Of a stretch of 64,000 bases of DNA, positions 42,796 to 50,449 are shown piece after piece (the stretch's first letter is position 1; each line of letters opens with the position of its first letter). The DNA lies in assembly GCF_019880365.1 (NCBI RefSeq), contig NZ_CP082271.1, forward strand, positions 1,302,001-1,366,000. The letters run 5' to 3'. The notes beneath the pieces were generated by a model, which was not told the DNA's origin, searched no databases, and was given only the letters and a program-made list of their open reading frames with translations. A program made the translations under genes and the position numbers. This DNA is from Pseudomonas sp. DNDY-54 (GTDB taxonomy: Bacteria; Pseudomonadota; Gammaproteobacteria; Pseudomonadales; Pseudomonadaceae).

Positions 42796-43536
42796 ATGTC
42801 TCAAGTCACCATGCGCGATATGCTGAAGGCCGGTGTGCACTTCGGCCACCAAACCCGTTATTGGAACCCGAAGATGGACAAGTACATCTTCGGCGCGCGC
42901 AATAAGATTCACATCATCAACCTTGAAAAGACCATGCCGATGTTCAACGACGCTCTGCGTTTCGTTGAAAAGCTGGCTGCAGGCAAGAACAAGATTCTGT
43001 TCGTTGGCACCAAGCGCTCTGCTGGCAAGATCGTTCGCGAAGAGGCCGCTCGTTGCGGTTCGCCGTACGTCGATCATCGCTGGTTGGGCGGCATGCTGAC
43101 CAACTACAAGACTATCCGTGCCTCGATCAAGCGCCTGCGCGAACTTGAAGTTCAGTCTCAGGACGGTACTTTCGAGAAGCTGACCAAGAAAGAAGCCCTG
43201 ATGCGCACCCGTGATCTGGAAAAATTGGATCGTAGCCTGGGTGGTATCAAGGATATGGGTGGTCTGCCCGACGCGATGTTCGTCGTAGACGTTGATCATG
43301 AGCGTATCGCTATCTCCGAAGCCAACAAGCTGGGCATTCCGGTTATCGGTATCGTCGATACCAACAGCAGCCCGGAAGGCGTCGACTACATCATTCCTGG
43401 TAATGATGATGCCATCCGTGCCGTGCAACTGTATCTGGGCTCCATGGCCGATGCTGTACTGCGTGGTCGTCAGAATGGCGCTGGTGGAGCTGACGAGTTC
43501 GTCGAAGAAGCTGCCCCTGAGGCTGCTCAAGGCTGA
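42796..43536 (+). CDS. rpsB: 30S ribosomal protein S2
   Basis: 246 residues, starting MSQVTMRDMLKAGVHFGHQTR after the ribosome site TGAGGAAG. Signature segments are RYWNPKMDKYIFGARN, HRWLGGMLTNYKTI and IPVIGIVDTNSSPEGVDYIIPGND. Alanine- and glutamate-rich C-terminus. Assembles late on the small subunit with S1. First gene of the rpsB-tsf unit, with an attenuator-like hairpin before tsf. Confidence 0.99.
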   Translation: MSQVTMRDMLKAGVHFGHQTRYWNPKMDKYIFGARNKIHIINLEKTMPMFNDALRFVEKLAAGKNKILFVGTKRSAGKIVREEAARCGSPYVDHRWLGGMLTNYKTIRASIKRLRELEVQSQDGTFEKLTKKEALMRTRDLEKLDRSLGGIKDMGGLPDAMFVVDVDHERIAISEANKLGIPVIGIVDTNSSPEGVDYIIPGNDDAIRAVQLYLGSMADAVLRGRQNGAGGADEFVEEAAPEAAQG

Positions 43537-43571
43537 GCCCGGCAATCACATAGCTGTTACCCGTTGAACAG

Positions 43572-43594
43572 AAAGGGGGCTATGCCCCCTTTTT
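43572..43594 (+). terminator. Attenuator/terminator between rpsB and tsf
   Basis: AAAGGGGGC, loop TAT, GCCCCCTTTTTG: nine-pair stem followed by T residues. Since tsf follows closely with no obvious separate promoter, it probably acts as a partial terminator that lowers tsf expression relative to rpsB, as in E. coli. Confidence 0.85.
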
Positions 43595-43661
43595 GCCAAT
43601 TCCGAATTGATCGCCCGAGGTAAGGGTTTGATCGAACATCGAATCGAGAGGATTTGCGAAC

Positions 43662-44531
43662 ATGGCAGAGATCACTGCGGCCCTGGTTAAAGAACTGCGC
43701 GAGCGCACTGGCCAAGGCATGATGGATTGCAAAAAAGCACTTACCGCAGCTGGCGGCGACATCGAGAAAGCCATTGATGATATGCGTGCGGCTGGCGCCA
43801 TCAAGGCAGCCAAGAAAGCAGGCAATATTGCTGCTGAAGGCGCGATTGCGGTCAAGGTTGCCGATGACAACACCCGTGCGGTGATCATTGAAGTCAACTC
43901 GCAGACTGACTTCCTGGCCCTGCAGGACGACTTCAAGAATTTTGTCAGCAGCAGTGTCGAGAAAGCCTTTGCTGACAAGCTGAGCGATGCTGCTCCGCTG
44001 ATCGCTGCTCAGGAGTCTGATCGCGAAGCACTGGTTGCCAAGTGCGGTGAGAACGTTAACATTCGCCGCCTGACCTCCGTCGAGGCGGATCTGGTGGGTT
44101 CCTATCTGCACGGCCACCGCATCGGCGTTTTGGTTGCGCTGAAGGGCGGTAACGTCGAGCTGGCCAAGGAAATTGCCATGCATGTCGCCGCCAGCAACCC
44201 GCAGTTCCTGGACCCGTCTCAGGTGTCCGAGGAAGCGGTTGCCAAGGAGAAAGAGATTTTCCTCGCGCTGAATGAAGACAAGATCAAGGGCAAGCCTGCC
44301 GAAATCGTCGAGAAGATGGTGGCCGGTCGCATCAGCAAGTTCCTCGCTGAAGCCAGTCTGGTCGAGCAGGCCTTCGTCAAAGATCCGGATGTCAAAGTGG
44401 GTGATCTGGCGAAGAAAGCCGGTGCTGAAATCGTTTCCTTCGTGCGTTACGAAGTAGGCGAAGGTATCGAGCGTGGAGAGGTCGACTTCGCAGCTGAGGT
44501 CGCCGCTCAGGTAGCTGCCACTAAGCAGTAA
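43662..44531 (+). CDS. tsf: Translation elongation factor Ts
   Basis: 289 residues. N-terminal module LVKELRERTGQGMMDCKKALTAAGGD, nucleotide-exchange motif EVNSQTDFLALQDDF (TDFV-type motif), and the C-terminal module with FVRYEVGEGIERGEVDFAAEV. It releases GDP from EF-Tu. Ribosome site GAGAGGA. Followed by a hairpin terminator. Confidence 0.99.
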   Translation: MAEITAALVKELRERTGQGMMDCKKALTAAGGDIEKAIDDMRAAGAIKAAKKAGNIAAEGAIAVKVADDNTRAVIIEVNSQTDFLALQDDFKNFVSSSVEKAFADKLSDAAPLIAAQESDREALVAKCGENVNIRRLTSVEADLVGSYLHGHRIGVLVALKGGNVELAKEIAMHVAASNPQFLDPSQVSEEAVAKEKEIFLALNEDKIKGKPAEIVEKMVAGRISKFLAEASLVEQAFVKDPDVKVGDLAKKAGAEIVSFVRYEVGEGIERGEVDFAAEVAAQVAATKQ

Positions 44532-44550
44532 GTCGCTTCTGCCGTCCTCG

Positions 44551-44583
44551 AAGAGGCTGCCCGCTTGCGCGTGCGGCCTCTTT
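44551..44583 (+). terminator. Terminator after tsf
   Basis: AAGAGGC at 44551-44557 pairs with GCCTCTT near 44576-44582, with an inner CGC/GCG stem, ending in TTTG. Moderate rho-independent terminator separating the rpsB-tsf and pyrH-frr units. Confidence 0.7.
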
Positions 44584-44648
44584 GTCGGACTGGGGTGCCG
44601 AAAGTTTTTTTTGCCGCGCTATAGTCGCCGCTTGGCACAAACTCATGG

Positions 44649-44690
44649 CTGCGCTGTCATAGCGCAGATATTTTCTGGCCGTAGCGCCAG
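44649..44690 (+). promoter_or_regulatory. Two tandem hairpins in the pyrH leader
   Basis: CTGCGCT-GTCAT-AGCGCAG (44649-44667, 7-bp stem) and CTGGC-CGTAGC-GCCAG (44675-44690, 5-bp stem) lie about 30 bases downstream of a candidate -10 (TATAGT 44620-44625) and before the pyrH ATG. Role unknown. Confidence 0.35.
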
Positions 44691-44725
44691 CTGGTCATAC
44701 ACATGCCGCAGGAGAGACAACGCCA

Positions 44726-45469
44726 ATGGCTCAGCAGATGAGTGCACGCAATCCTCGCTATAAACGCATTCTGCTCAAATTAAGCGGCGAAGCCTTAATG
44801 GGTTCGGAAGATTTCGGCATCGATCCTAAAGTGCTGGATCGTATGGCCTTGGAAGTCGGGCAGCTGGTGGGTATAGGCGTAGAGGTTGGCCTGGTCATTG
44901 GGGGTGGCAATCTGTTCCGGGGCGCGGCGCTTTCCGCAGCGGGCATGGATCGCGTGACTGGCGACCATATGGGCATGCTGGCCACGGTCATGAATTCGCT
45001 GGCCATGCGCGATGCGTTAGAGCGCTCCAATATTCCTGCATTGGTCATGTCTGCTATTTCCATGGTGGGTGTGACCGATCACTACGACCGTCGCAAAGCG
45101 ATGCGTCACCTTAAGAGCGGGGAGGTGGTTATCTTCTCTGCTGGCACCGGTAATCCGTTCTTCACCACCGATTCGGCTGCTTGTTTGCGTGCCATCGAGA
45201 TTCATGCGGACGTCGTGCTCAAGGCCACCAAGGTTGACGGGGTATACACCGCCGATCCGTTCAAGGACCCAAATGCCGAGAAATTCGAACAGCTGACCTA
45301 TGATGACGTGCTTGATCGCAAGCTGGGCGTCATGGATCTGACCGCCATCTGCCTGTGCCGCGACCACAACATGCCGCTGCGGGTGTTCAACATGAACAAG
45401 CCCGGTGCTTTGCTCAATATCGTGCTCGGCGGCGCTGAAGGAACCCTGATCGAGGAACAGAACCAATGA
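44726..45469 (+). CDS. pyrH: Uridylate kinase
   Basis: 247 residues. Amino-acid-kinase fold motifs: RILLKLSGEALMG (P-loop-like N-terminus), VIGGGNLFRGA, DHMGMLATVMNSLAMRDALE and the FSAGTGNPFFTTDSAA region, then KATKVDGVYTADPF. It phosphorylates UMP to UDP as a hexamer. A strong ribosome site AGGAGAG precedes ATG 44726. Its stop overlaps the frr start (ATGA). Confidence 0.99.
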   Translation: MAQQMSARNPRYKRILLKLSGEALMGSEDFGIDPKVLDRMALEVGQLVGIGVEVGLVIGGGNLFRGAALSAAGMDRVTGDHMGMLATVMNSLAMRDALERSNIPALVMSAISMVGVTDHYDRRKAMRHLKSGEVVIFSAGTGNPFFTTDSAACLRAIEIHADVVLKATKVDGVYTADPFKDPNAEKFEQLTYDDVLDRKLGVMDLTAICLCRDHNMPLRVFNMNKPGALLNIVLGGAEGTLIEEQNQ

Positions 45470-46023
45470 TCAACGAGATCAAGCAAGACGCCCAAGAGCG
45501 TATGAAGAAGACCTTGGAATCCCTGGGTCATGCATTCGCCAAGATCCGTACCGGCCGAGCCCACCCAAGCATCCTCGATAGCGTGATGGTGTCTTACTAC
45601 GGTAGTGATACGCCTTTGCGCCAGATAGCCAACGTCATCGCTGAAGATTCACGGACTCTGGCATTGACCGTGTTTGACAAAGGCATGATCCAGGCGGTTG
45701 AAAAAGCCATTATGACCTCTGACTTGGGTTTGAATCCGGCAACGGCGGGTACCACCATTCGCGTACCGATGCCGGCGCTAACCGAGGAAACCCGTAAGGG
45801 TTTCACGAAGCAGGCACGTGCTGAAGCTGAGAACGCCCGCGTGGCAGTGCGGAACATACGCCGCGATGCCATCGGGCAACTCAAGGATCTGGTGAAGGAA
45901 AAGGAAATCAGCGAAGACGAGGAACGCCGCGGACAGGACGACGTTCAAAAGCTGACCGACAAGTACGTTGCGGAGATTGATAAGGCGCTTGAGGGCAAGG
46001 AAAGCGACCTGATGGCTGTTTGA
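45466..46023 (+). CDS. frr: Ribosome recycling factor
   Basis: 185 residues, exactly the usual size. Begins MINEIKQDAQERMKKTLESL; contains FAKIRTGRAHPSILD, LRQIANVIAEDSRTLALTVFD and the C-terminal helix DKYVAEIDKALEGKESDLMAV. With EF-G it splits post-termination ribosomes. Coupled to pyrH by a 4-base overlap. Confidence 0.99.
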   Translation: MINEIKQDAQERMKKTLESLGHAFAKIRTGRAHPSILDSVMVSYYGSDTPLRQIANVIAEDSRTLALTVFDKGMIQAVEKAIMTSDLGLNPATAGTTIRVPMPALTEETRKGFTKQARAEAENARVAVRNIRRDAIGQLKDLVKEKEISEDEERRGQDDVQKLTDKYVAEIDKALEGKESDLMAV

Positions 46024-46118
46024 GAGTGCTGGACTGGATGTCGTCCGTACTGCTCACGTCGGAGCGCTTCAATCCTGTGTGGAGCGGAGCGCCAGGGGCT
46101 AACCCGTCGTATCCCCGG

Positions 46119-46137
46119 AAATTGCAGCCGGCAATTT
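46119..46137 (+). promoter_or_regulatory. Hairpin between frr and uppS
   Basis: AAATTGC (46119-46125), loop AGCCG, GCAATTT (46131-46137): perfect 7-bp stem ending in TTTCTCC. It may be a weak terminator or leader structure in the 158-base gap before uppS. Confidence 0.4.
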
Positions 46138-46181
46138 CTCCTATTGTTCGCAGCATGATTGAGCGCAGGTAGAGTCGTTTC

Positions 46182-46943
46182 ATGGAAAAGGTCAGGCAGA
46201 TTGCCGGGCGGAGTGTACCCCGTCACGTCGCAGTCATCATGGATGGCAACAATCGCTGGGCAAAACGGCGGCTCTTGCCGGGCGTCGCTGGGCACAAAGC
46301 CGGTGTCGATGCGGTGCGCGCCGTCATAGAGGTGTGCGCTGAGGCGGGTGTCGAGGTGCTGACATTGTTTGCTTTCTCCAGTGAAAACTGGCAGCGGCCG
46401 GCCGACGAGGTTGGCGCGTTGATGGAGCTATTTCTGACTGCCCTGCGCCGTGAGGCGCGCAAGCTTAATGAGAATGGAATTAGTCTGCGGATCATCGGGG
46501 ATCGGTCGCGATTCCATCCCGAGCTGCAGGCGGCGATGCTGGAAGCCGAAGAAATGACAGCTGGGCCTGATCGTTTCGTGCTGCAAGTTGCCGCTAACTA
46601 CGGCGGGCAGTGGGATATCGTTCAGGCCGCGCAGCGAATGGCGCGCGAAGCCCAGGATGGGCGCCTCAGTCCAGACGAAGTCACGCCGGCACTGTTTCAG
46701 CGTTATCTCGCCACGGGTGATATGCCCCCGCCCGATCTCTGTATCCGTACCGGCGGTGAGCGACGTATCAGTAATTTCCTGTTGTGGCAGTTGGCCTACG
46801 CAGAACTGTACTTCTCCGACCTGTTCTGGCCGGATTTCAAGCACGATGCCATGCGCGCCGCTTTGGCTGATTTTTCAAAGCGGCAACGCCGTTTTGGAAA
46901 AACCGGCGATCAGGTCGAGACTGAGGTTCGTGTCGAATGTTGA
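46182..46943 (+). CDS. uppS: Isoprenyl transferase (undecaprenyl diphosphate synthase)
   Basis: 253 residues. Catalytic motif HVAVIMDGNNRWAKRR with Asp21, then GHKAGVDAVRAVIE, FAFSSENWQRP and the C-terminal DLCIRTGGERRISNFLLWQLAYAELYF. This cis-prenyltransferase makes the C55 lipid carrier for peptidoglycan and O-antigen from isopentenyl diphosphate. Overlaps cdsA by 7 bases. Confidence 0.98.
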   Translation: MEKVRQIAGRSVPRHVAVIMDGNNRWAKRRLLPGVAGHKAGVDAVRAVIEVCAEAGVEVLTLFAFSSENWQRPADEVGALMELFLTALRREARKLNENGISLRIIGDRSRFHPELQAAMLEAEEMTAGPDRFVLQVAANYGGQWDIVQAAQRMAREAQDGRLSPDEVTPALFQRYLATGDMPPPDLCIRTGGERRISNFLLWQLAYAELYFSDLFWPDFKHDAMRAALADFSKRQRRFGKTGDQVETEVRVEC

Positions 46944-47752
46944 AGCAACGCATCATTACAGCCGCGATCTTGCTGCCAGTCGCCCTGATCGGATTTTTTC
47001 TCCTCGAAAATCTCGCGTTTGCCGTTTTTATCGGCGTAGTGGTGGTCCTTGGCGCATGGGAATGGGCGCGCCTGGCTGGGGTTGCTGGTCAGGTTGCGCG
47101 CGTAGGCTACGCGCTTGTCGTTGCGCTGCTACTTGCCGGTCTGTATCGGTTCCCTGTGTTTACTGCGTGGTTGCTGCCGCTTGGTGTCGTTTGGTGGCTA
47201 GCGGCAACGGGTCTGGTGCTCAGTTATCCAAGCAGCCAGCGCCACTGGGGTGGTCGACTCGGTAGCTTGGTGATCGGTCTGCTGGTTTTGCTTCCGGCCT
47301 GGCAGGCCTTGGTAGTGCTCAAGCAGTGGCCGCAAGGTAATTGGCTTATTGTGGCCGTCATGGTGCTGGTCTGGGCCGCCGACATCGGTGCCTACTTTTC
47401 CGGTAAGGCGCTCGGTCGTCGCAAACTTGCCCCTCAGGTCAGCCCAGGTAAAAGTTGGGAAGGTTTGGTGGGCGGGGTGCTTACCAGTCTGCTGATTACC
47501 GCTGGCGTTGGGTTGTATCAGAATTGGTCACCGCGGGAGCTGGTACTGGCATTGCTTGGAGCGGCTCTGGTGGTTTTGATCTCGGTCGTAGGTGATCTTA
47601 CCGAAAGCATGTTCAAGCGTAGCTCGGGCATCAAGGACAGCAGTCAATTGTTGCCTGGGCACGGCGGGGTGATGGATCGCATCGATAGCCTGACCGCTGC
47701 GGTGCCTGTCTTCACAGTTCTCCTTTGGCTCGCTGGTTGGGGGGCATGGTGA
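46937..47752 (+). CDS. cdsA: Phosphatidate cytidylyltransferase
   Basis: 271 residues with about eight membrane segments and the family signature MFKRSSGIKDSSQLLPGHGG continuing into VMDRIDSL near the C-terminus. It makes CDP-diacylglycerol from CTP and phosphatidate in the inner membrane, the branch point for all phospholipids. The start lies inside uppS; the end overlaps dxr. Confidence 0.97.
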   Translation: MLKQRIITAAILLPVALIGFFLLENLAFAVFIGVVVVLGAWEWARLAGVAGQVARVGYALVVALLLAGLYRFPVFTAWLLPLGVVWWLAATGLVLSYPSSQRHWGGRLGSLVIGLLVLLPAWQALVVLKQWPQGNWLIVAVMVLVWAADIGAYFSGKALGRRKLAPQVSPGKSWEGLVGGVLTSLLITAGVGLYQNWSPRELVLALLGAALVVLISVVGDLTESMFKRSSGIKDSSQLLPGHGGVMDRIDSLTAAVPVFTVLLWLAGWGAW

Positions 47753-48939
47753 GCGGCCTGTTGCAGGCCACGGTGCTTGGTGCGACCGGGTCTATTGGTT
47801 TGAGCACGTTGGACGTCATTGCTCGTCATCCGGAACGCTACGAAGTGTTCGCGCTAACAGCGTTCAGTCGTATCGCGGAGTTGCGTATTCTTTGCCGTAA
47901 GCACCGTCCCCGCTACGCTGTCGTACCTGATGGTGGCAACGCCCGGGAGTTGCAGAGCCAACTTGACAGCGACGGGATCAGGACCCGGGTCTTGGTGGGC
48001 GAGGGTGGGCTGAGCGAGGTTGCAGCCCATCCTGAAGTAGATGTGGTTATGGCTGCGATTGTGGGTGCTGCAGGATTGAGCCCAACGCTGGCGGCCGTCC
48101 AAGCCAGCAAGCGGGTATTGCTGGCGAACAAGGAGGCGCTGGTTATGTCCGGCGCGTTGTTCATGCAGGCGTTGCGCGACAGTGACGCCGTACTGCTACC
48201 CATTGATAGCGAACACAACGCCATCTTTCAGTGTCTTCCCGGCGGCTATTCAAAGGGGCTGAGTCGTGTTGGGGTGAGACGAATTCTGCTCACTGCCTCC
48301 GGTGGGCCATTTCGCCAGATGCCATTGGAGCAGTTGGCTGCGGTGTCCCCTGACCAAGCCTGCGCACACCCGAACTGGTCAATGGGGCGCAAGATATCCG
48401 TCGATTCCGCAAGCATGATGAATAAAGGGCTCGAGCTAATTGAGGCGTGCTGGTTGTTCGATGCGCAGCCGGACCAGGTAGAAGTGGTCATTCACCCGCA
48501 GAGCGTCATTCATTCTATGGTCGACTACATAGATGGATCGGTGTTGGCGCAGCTGGGCAATCCGGACATGCGCACTCCGATCGCGCATGCCCTGGCTTGG
48601 CCAGAGCGAATCGATTCGGGTGTATCGGCGCTCGATTTGTTGCAGACGGGACGCCTCGATTTCGAGGCCCCTGACCACTTGAGATTCCCTTGTCTCCGCA
48701 TCGCCCGGCAGGCCGCTCAAGATGGCGGGACGGCGCCGGCGATGCTCAATGCCGCCAACGAAGTGGCGGTGGATGCCTTTCTCAAAGGTCGGATTCGCTT
48801 CACCGAGATCGCAGGTATCATCGAGGGCGTCCTTAATAAGGAAGCATCGGTTCCGACGCGTTGCCTGGCGGATGTACTTGCTGCCGATGCGCAGGCTCGT
48901 AGACTAGCTTCTCGCTGGCTGCACGACCATGATCGCTAG
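47749..48939 (+). CDS. dxr: 1-deoxy-D-xylulose 5-phosphate reductoisomerase
   Basis: 396 residues from GTG 47749 (MSGLLQATVLGATG after initiation), overlapping the cdsA stop as GTGA; ATG 47746 would add one Val and is an alternative. NADPH motif GATGSIGLSTLDVI, then LLANKEALVMSG, the metal and substrate site PIDSEHNAIFQ, TASGGPFR and HPNWSMGRKISVDSASMMNK. Second step of the MEP isoprenoid pathway, feeding the neighbouring uppS product. Confidence 0.98.
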   Translation: MSGLLQATVLGATGSIGLSTLDVIARHPERYEVFALTAFSRIAELRILCRKHRPRYAVVPDGGNARELQSQLDSDGIRTRVLVGEGGLSEVAAHPEVDVVMAAIVGAAGLSPTLAAVQASKRVLLANKEALVMSGALFMQALRDSDAVLLPIDSEHNAIFQCLPGGYSKGLSRVGVRRILLTASGGPFRQMPLEQLAAVSPDQACAHPNWSMGRKISVDSASMMNKGLELIEACWLFDAQPDQVEVVIHPQSVIHSMVDYIDGSVLAQLGNPDMRTPIAHALAWPERIDSGVSALDLLQTGRLDFEAPDHLRFPCLRIARQAAQDGGTAPAMLNAANEVAVDAFLKGRIRFTEIAGIIEGVLNKEASVPTRCLADVLAADAQARRLASRWLHDHDR

Positions 48940-48981
48940 TTAACCGAACGCCTGGCGAGTCGCGACAATGTTGCGTTTAGC

Positions 48982-48993
48982 GCTCCGCGGAGC
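48982..48993 (+). repeat. Palindrome in the dxr-rseP gap
   Basis: GCTCCGCGGAGC, a perfect 12-bp palindrome in the 91-base gap between dxr and rseP. No T run; possible mRNA structure only. Confidence 0.3.
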
Positions 48994-49030
48994 AATTGAC
49001 TCCTAAATACGCCTTTGGGCAGAGGAAAAT

Positions 49031-50380
49031 ATGGGCGCGCTGTACATGATCATTGGCACCCTTGTGGCATTGGGGGTTCTGGTCACTTTTCACGAGTACG
49101 GACATTTTTGGGTCGCACGTCGTTGCGGCGTCAAGGTTCTGCGTTTCTCGGTAGGTTTCGGTCGCCCGCTGGTCCGTTGGCACGACCGCCACGGTACCGA
49201 GTTTGTTATTGCAGCGATCCCCCTCGGCGGCTACGTAAAAATGCTCGACGAGCGTGAAGGTGACGTGCCTTCCGCGTTATTGAGCCAAACATTCAATCGC
49301 AAGACCGTGCGCCAGCGCTTCGCCATCGTATCGGCTGGACCGCTCGCTAACTTCCTGCTCGCCCTGGTGTTCTTTTGGGTGCTGGCGATGCTGGGTTCCG
49401 AGCAGGTTCGGCCAGTAGTCGGCGCTGTTGAGGTTGGCAGTCTCGCCGATCGCGCCGGTCTCTTGCCTGGGCAAGAGATTATTGAGATCAACGGTAAGCC
49501 GACCGCTGGCTGGTCGGAGGTTAACCTTCAGTTGATCCGACGGCTGGGTGAAAGCGGCTCGCTCGAGATGCTCGTCCGTGCCAATGGGGATCAGCCGCAG
49601 CAGCTTCAGCTGGAGTTGAAGGACTGGTTGAAAGGTGCTGAGGAGCCGGACCCGATCGGCTCGTTAGGTATTCGGCCCTGGCGTCCAGCGATCGCCCCGA
49701 TCGTTGCACAATTGGATCCGGACGGGCCGGCGCAGAGCGCAGGCGTGCGCCTCGGTGATCGTCTGGTCAGCCTCGACGGCAATCGGTTGAGCGAATGGCA
49801 GGAAGTCATCGATCGTGTCAGGCCGCTAGGCGGTCAGACTGTTCTGCTCCAGGTTGAGCGTGATGCGCAGGTCATCGATGTGCCGCTGACGCTGGCTGAA
49901 AGAGGCGAGGGGGAAAAGCGTTGGGGGTATCTGGGTGCTGGAGTCGCGGGTGGTGAGTGGCCAGCGGAAATGCTTCGCAATGTCAGCCATGGGCCGGTCG
50001 AGGCGGTCGGTGAAGGTATCCGCAGAACCTGGTCGATGAGCGTCCTAACGCTAGATTCGTTAAAGAAAATGCTCTTCGGGGAGCTCTCGGTAAAAAACTT
50101 GAGCGGTCCGATAACCATTGCTAAAGTGGCGGGCGCTTCTGCACAGTCCGGCGCGGGCGACTTTCTGAATTTCCTCGCCTACCTGAGCATAAGTCTTGGA
50201 GTACTCAATCTATTGCCTATCCCGGTCCTGGATGGTGGGCATCTGCTCTTCTATCTGGTTGAGTGGGTCCGTGGACGTCCGCTGTCGGACAAGGTCCAGG
50301 GCTGGGGAGTACAGATCGGTATCAGCCTGGTTGTTGGGGTGATGCTGCTTGCGTTGGTCAACGACCTTGGCCGCCTTTAA
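49031..50380 (+). CDS. rseP: Site-2 protease RseP (MucP)
   Basis: 449 residues. Zinc protease motif HEYGH at 21-25 in the first membrane segment, two tandem PDZ domains (about 125-210 and 215-300; GLLPGQEIIEINGKPT and GVRLGDRLVSLDGN), and the second active-site motif NLLPIPVLDGGHLLFY near 390-406. It cuts the anti-sigma factor MucA/RseA within the membrane to release AlgU/RpoE during envelope stress. The ribosome site is AGAGGA. Directly upstream of bamA, whose folding state drives that pathway. Confidence 0.98.
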   Translation: MGALYMIIGTLVALGVLVTFHEYGHFWVARRCGVKVLRFSVGFGRPLVRWHDRHGTEFVIAAIPLGGYVKMLDEREGDVPSALLSQTFNRKTVRQRFAIVSAGPLANFLLALVFFWVLAMLGSEQVRPVVGAVEVGSLADRAGLLPGQEIIEINGKPTAGWSEVNLQLIRRLGESGSLEMLVRANGDQPQQLQLELKDWLKGAEEPDPIGSLGIRPWRPAIAPIVAQLDPDGPAQSAGVRLGDRLVSLDGNRLSEWQEVIDRVRPLGGQTVLLQVERDAQVIDVPLTLAERGEGEKRWGYLGAGVAGGEWPAEMLRNVSHGPVEAVGEGIRRTWSMSVLTLDSLKKMLFGELSVKNLSGPITIAKVAGASAQSGAGDFLNFLAYLSISLGVLNLLPIPVLDGGHLLFYLVEWVRGRPLSDKVQGWGVQIGISLVVGVMLLALVNDLGRL

Positions 50381-50449
50381 TCGCCATATACCTTGATGTC
50401 GCCGCGCCAAGCGCAGGTTCAATTATCAGGTTTGAAAAGAAAGGACTTC

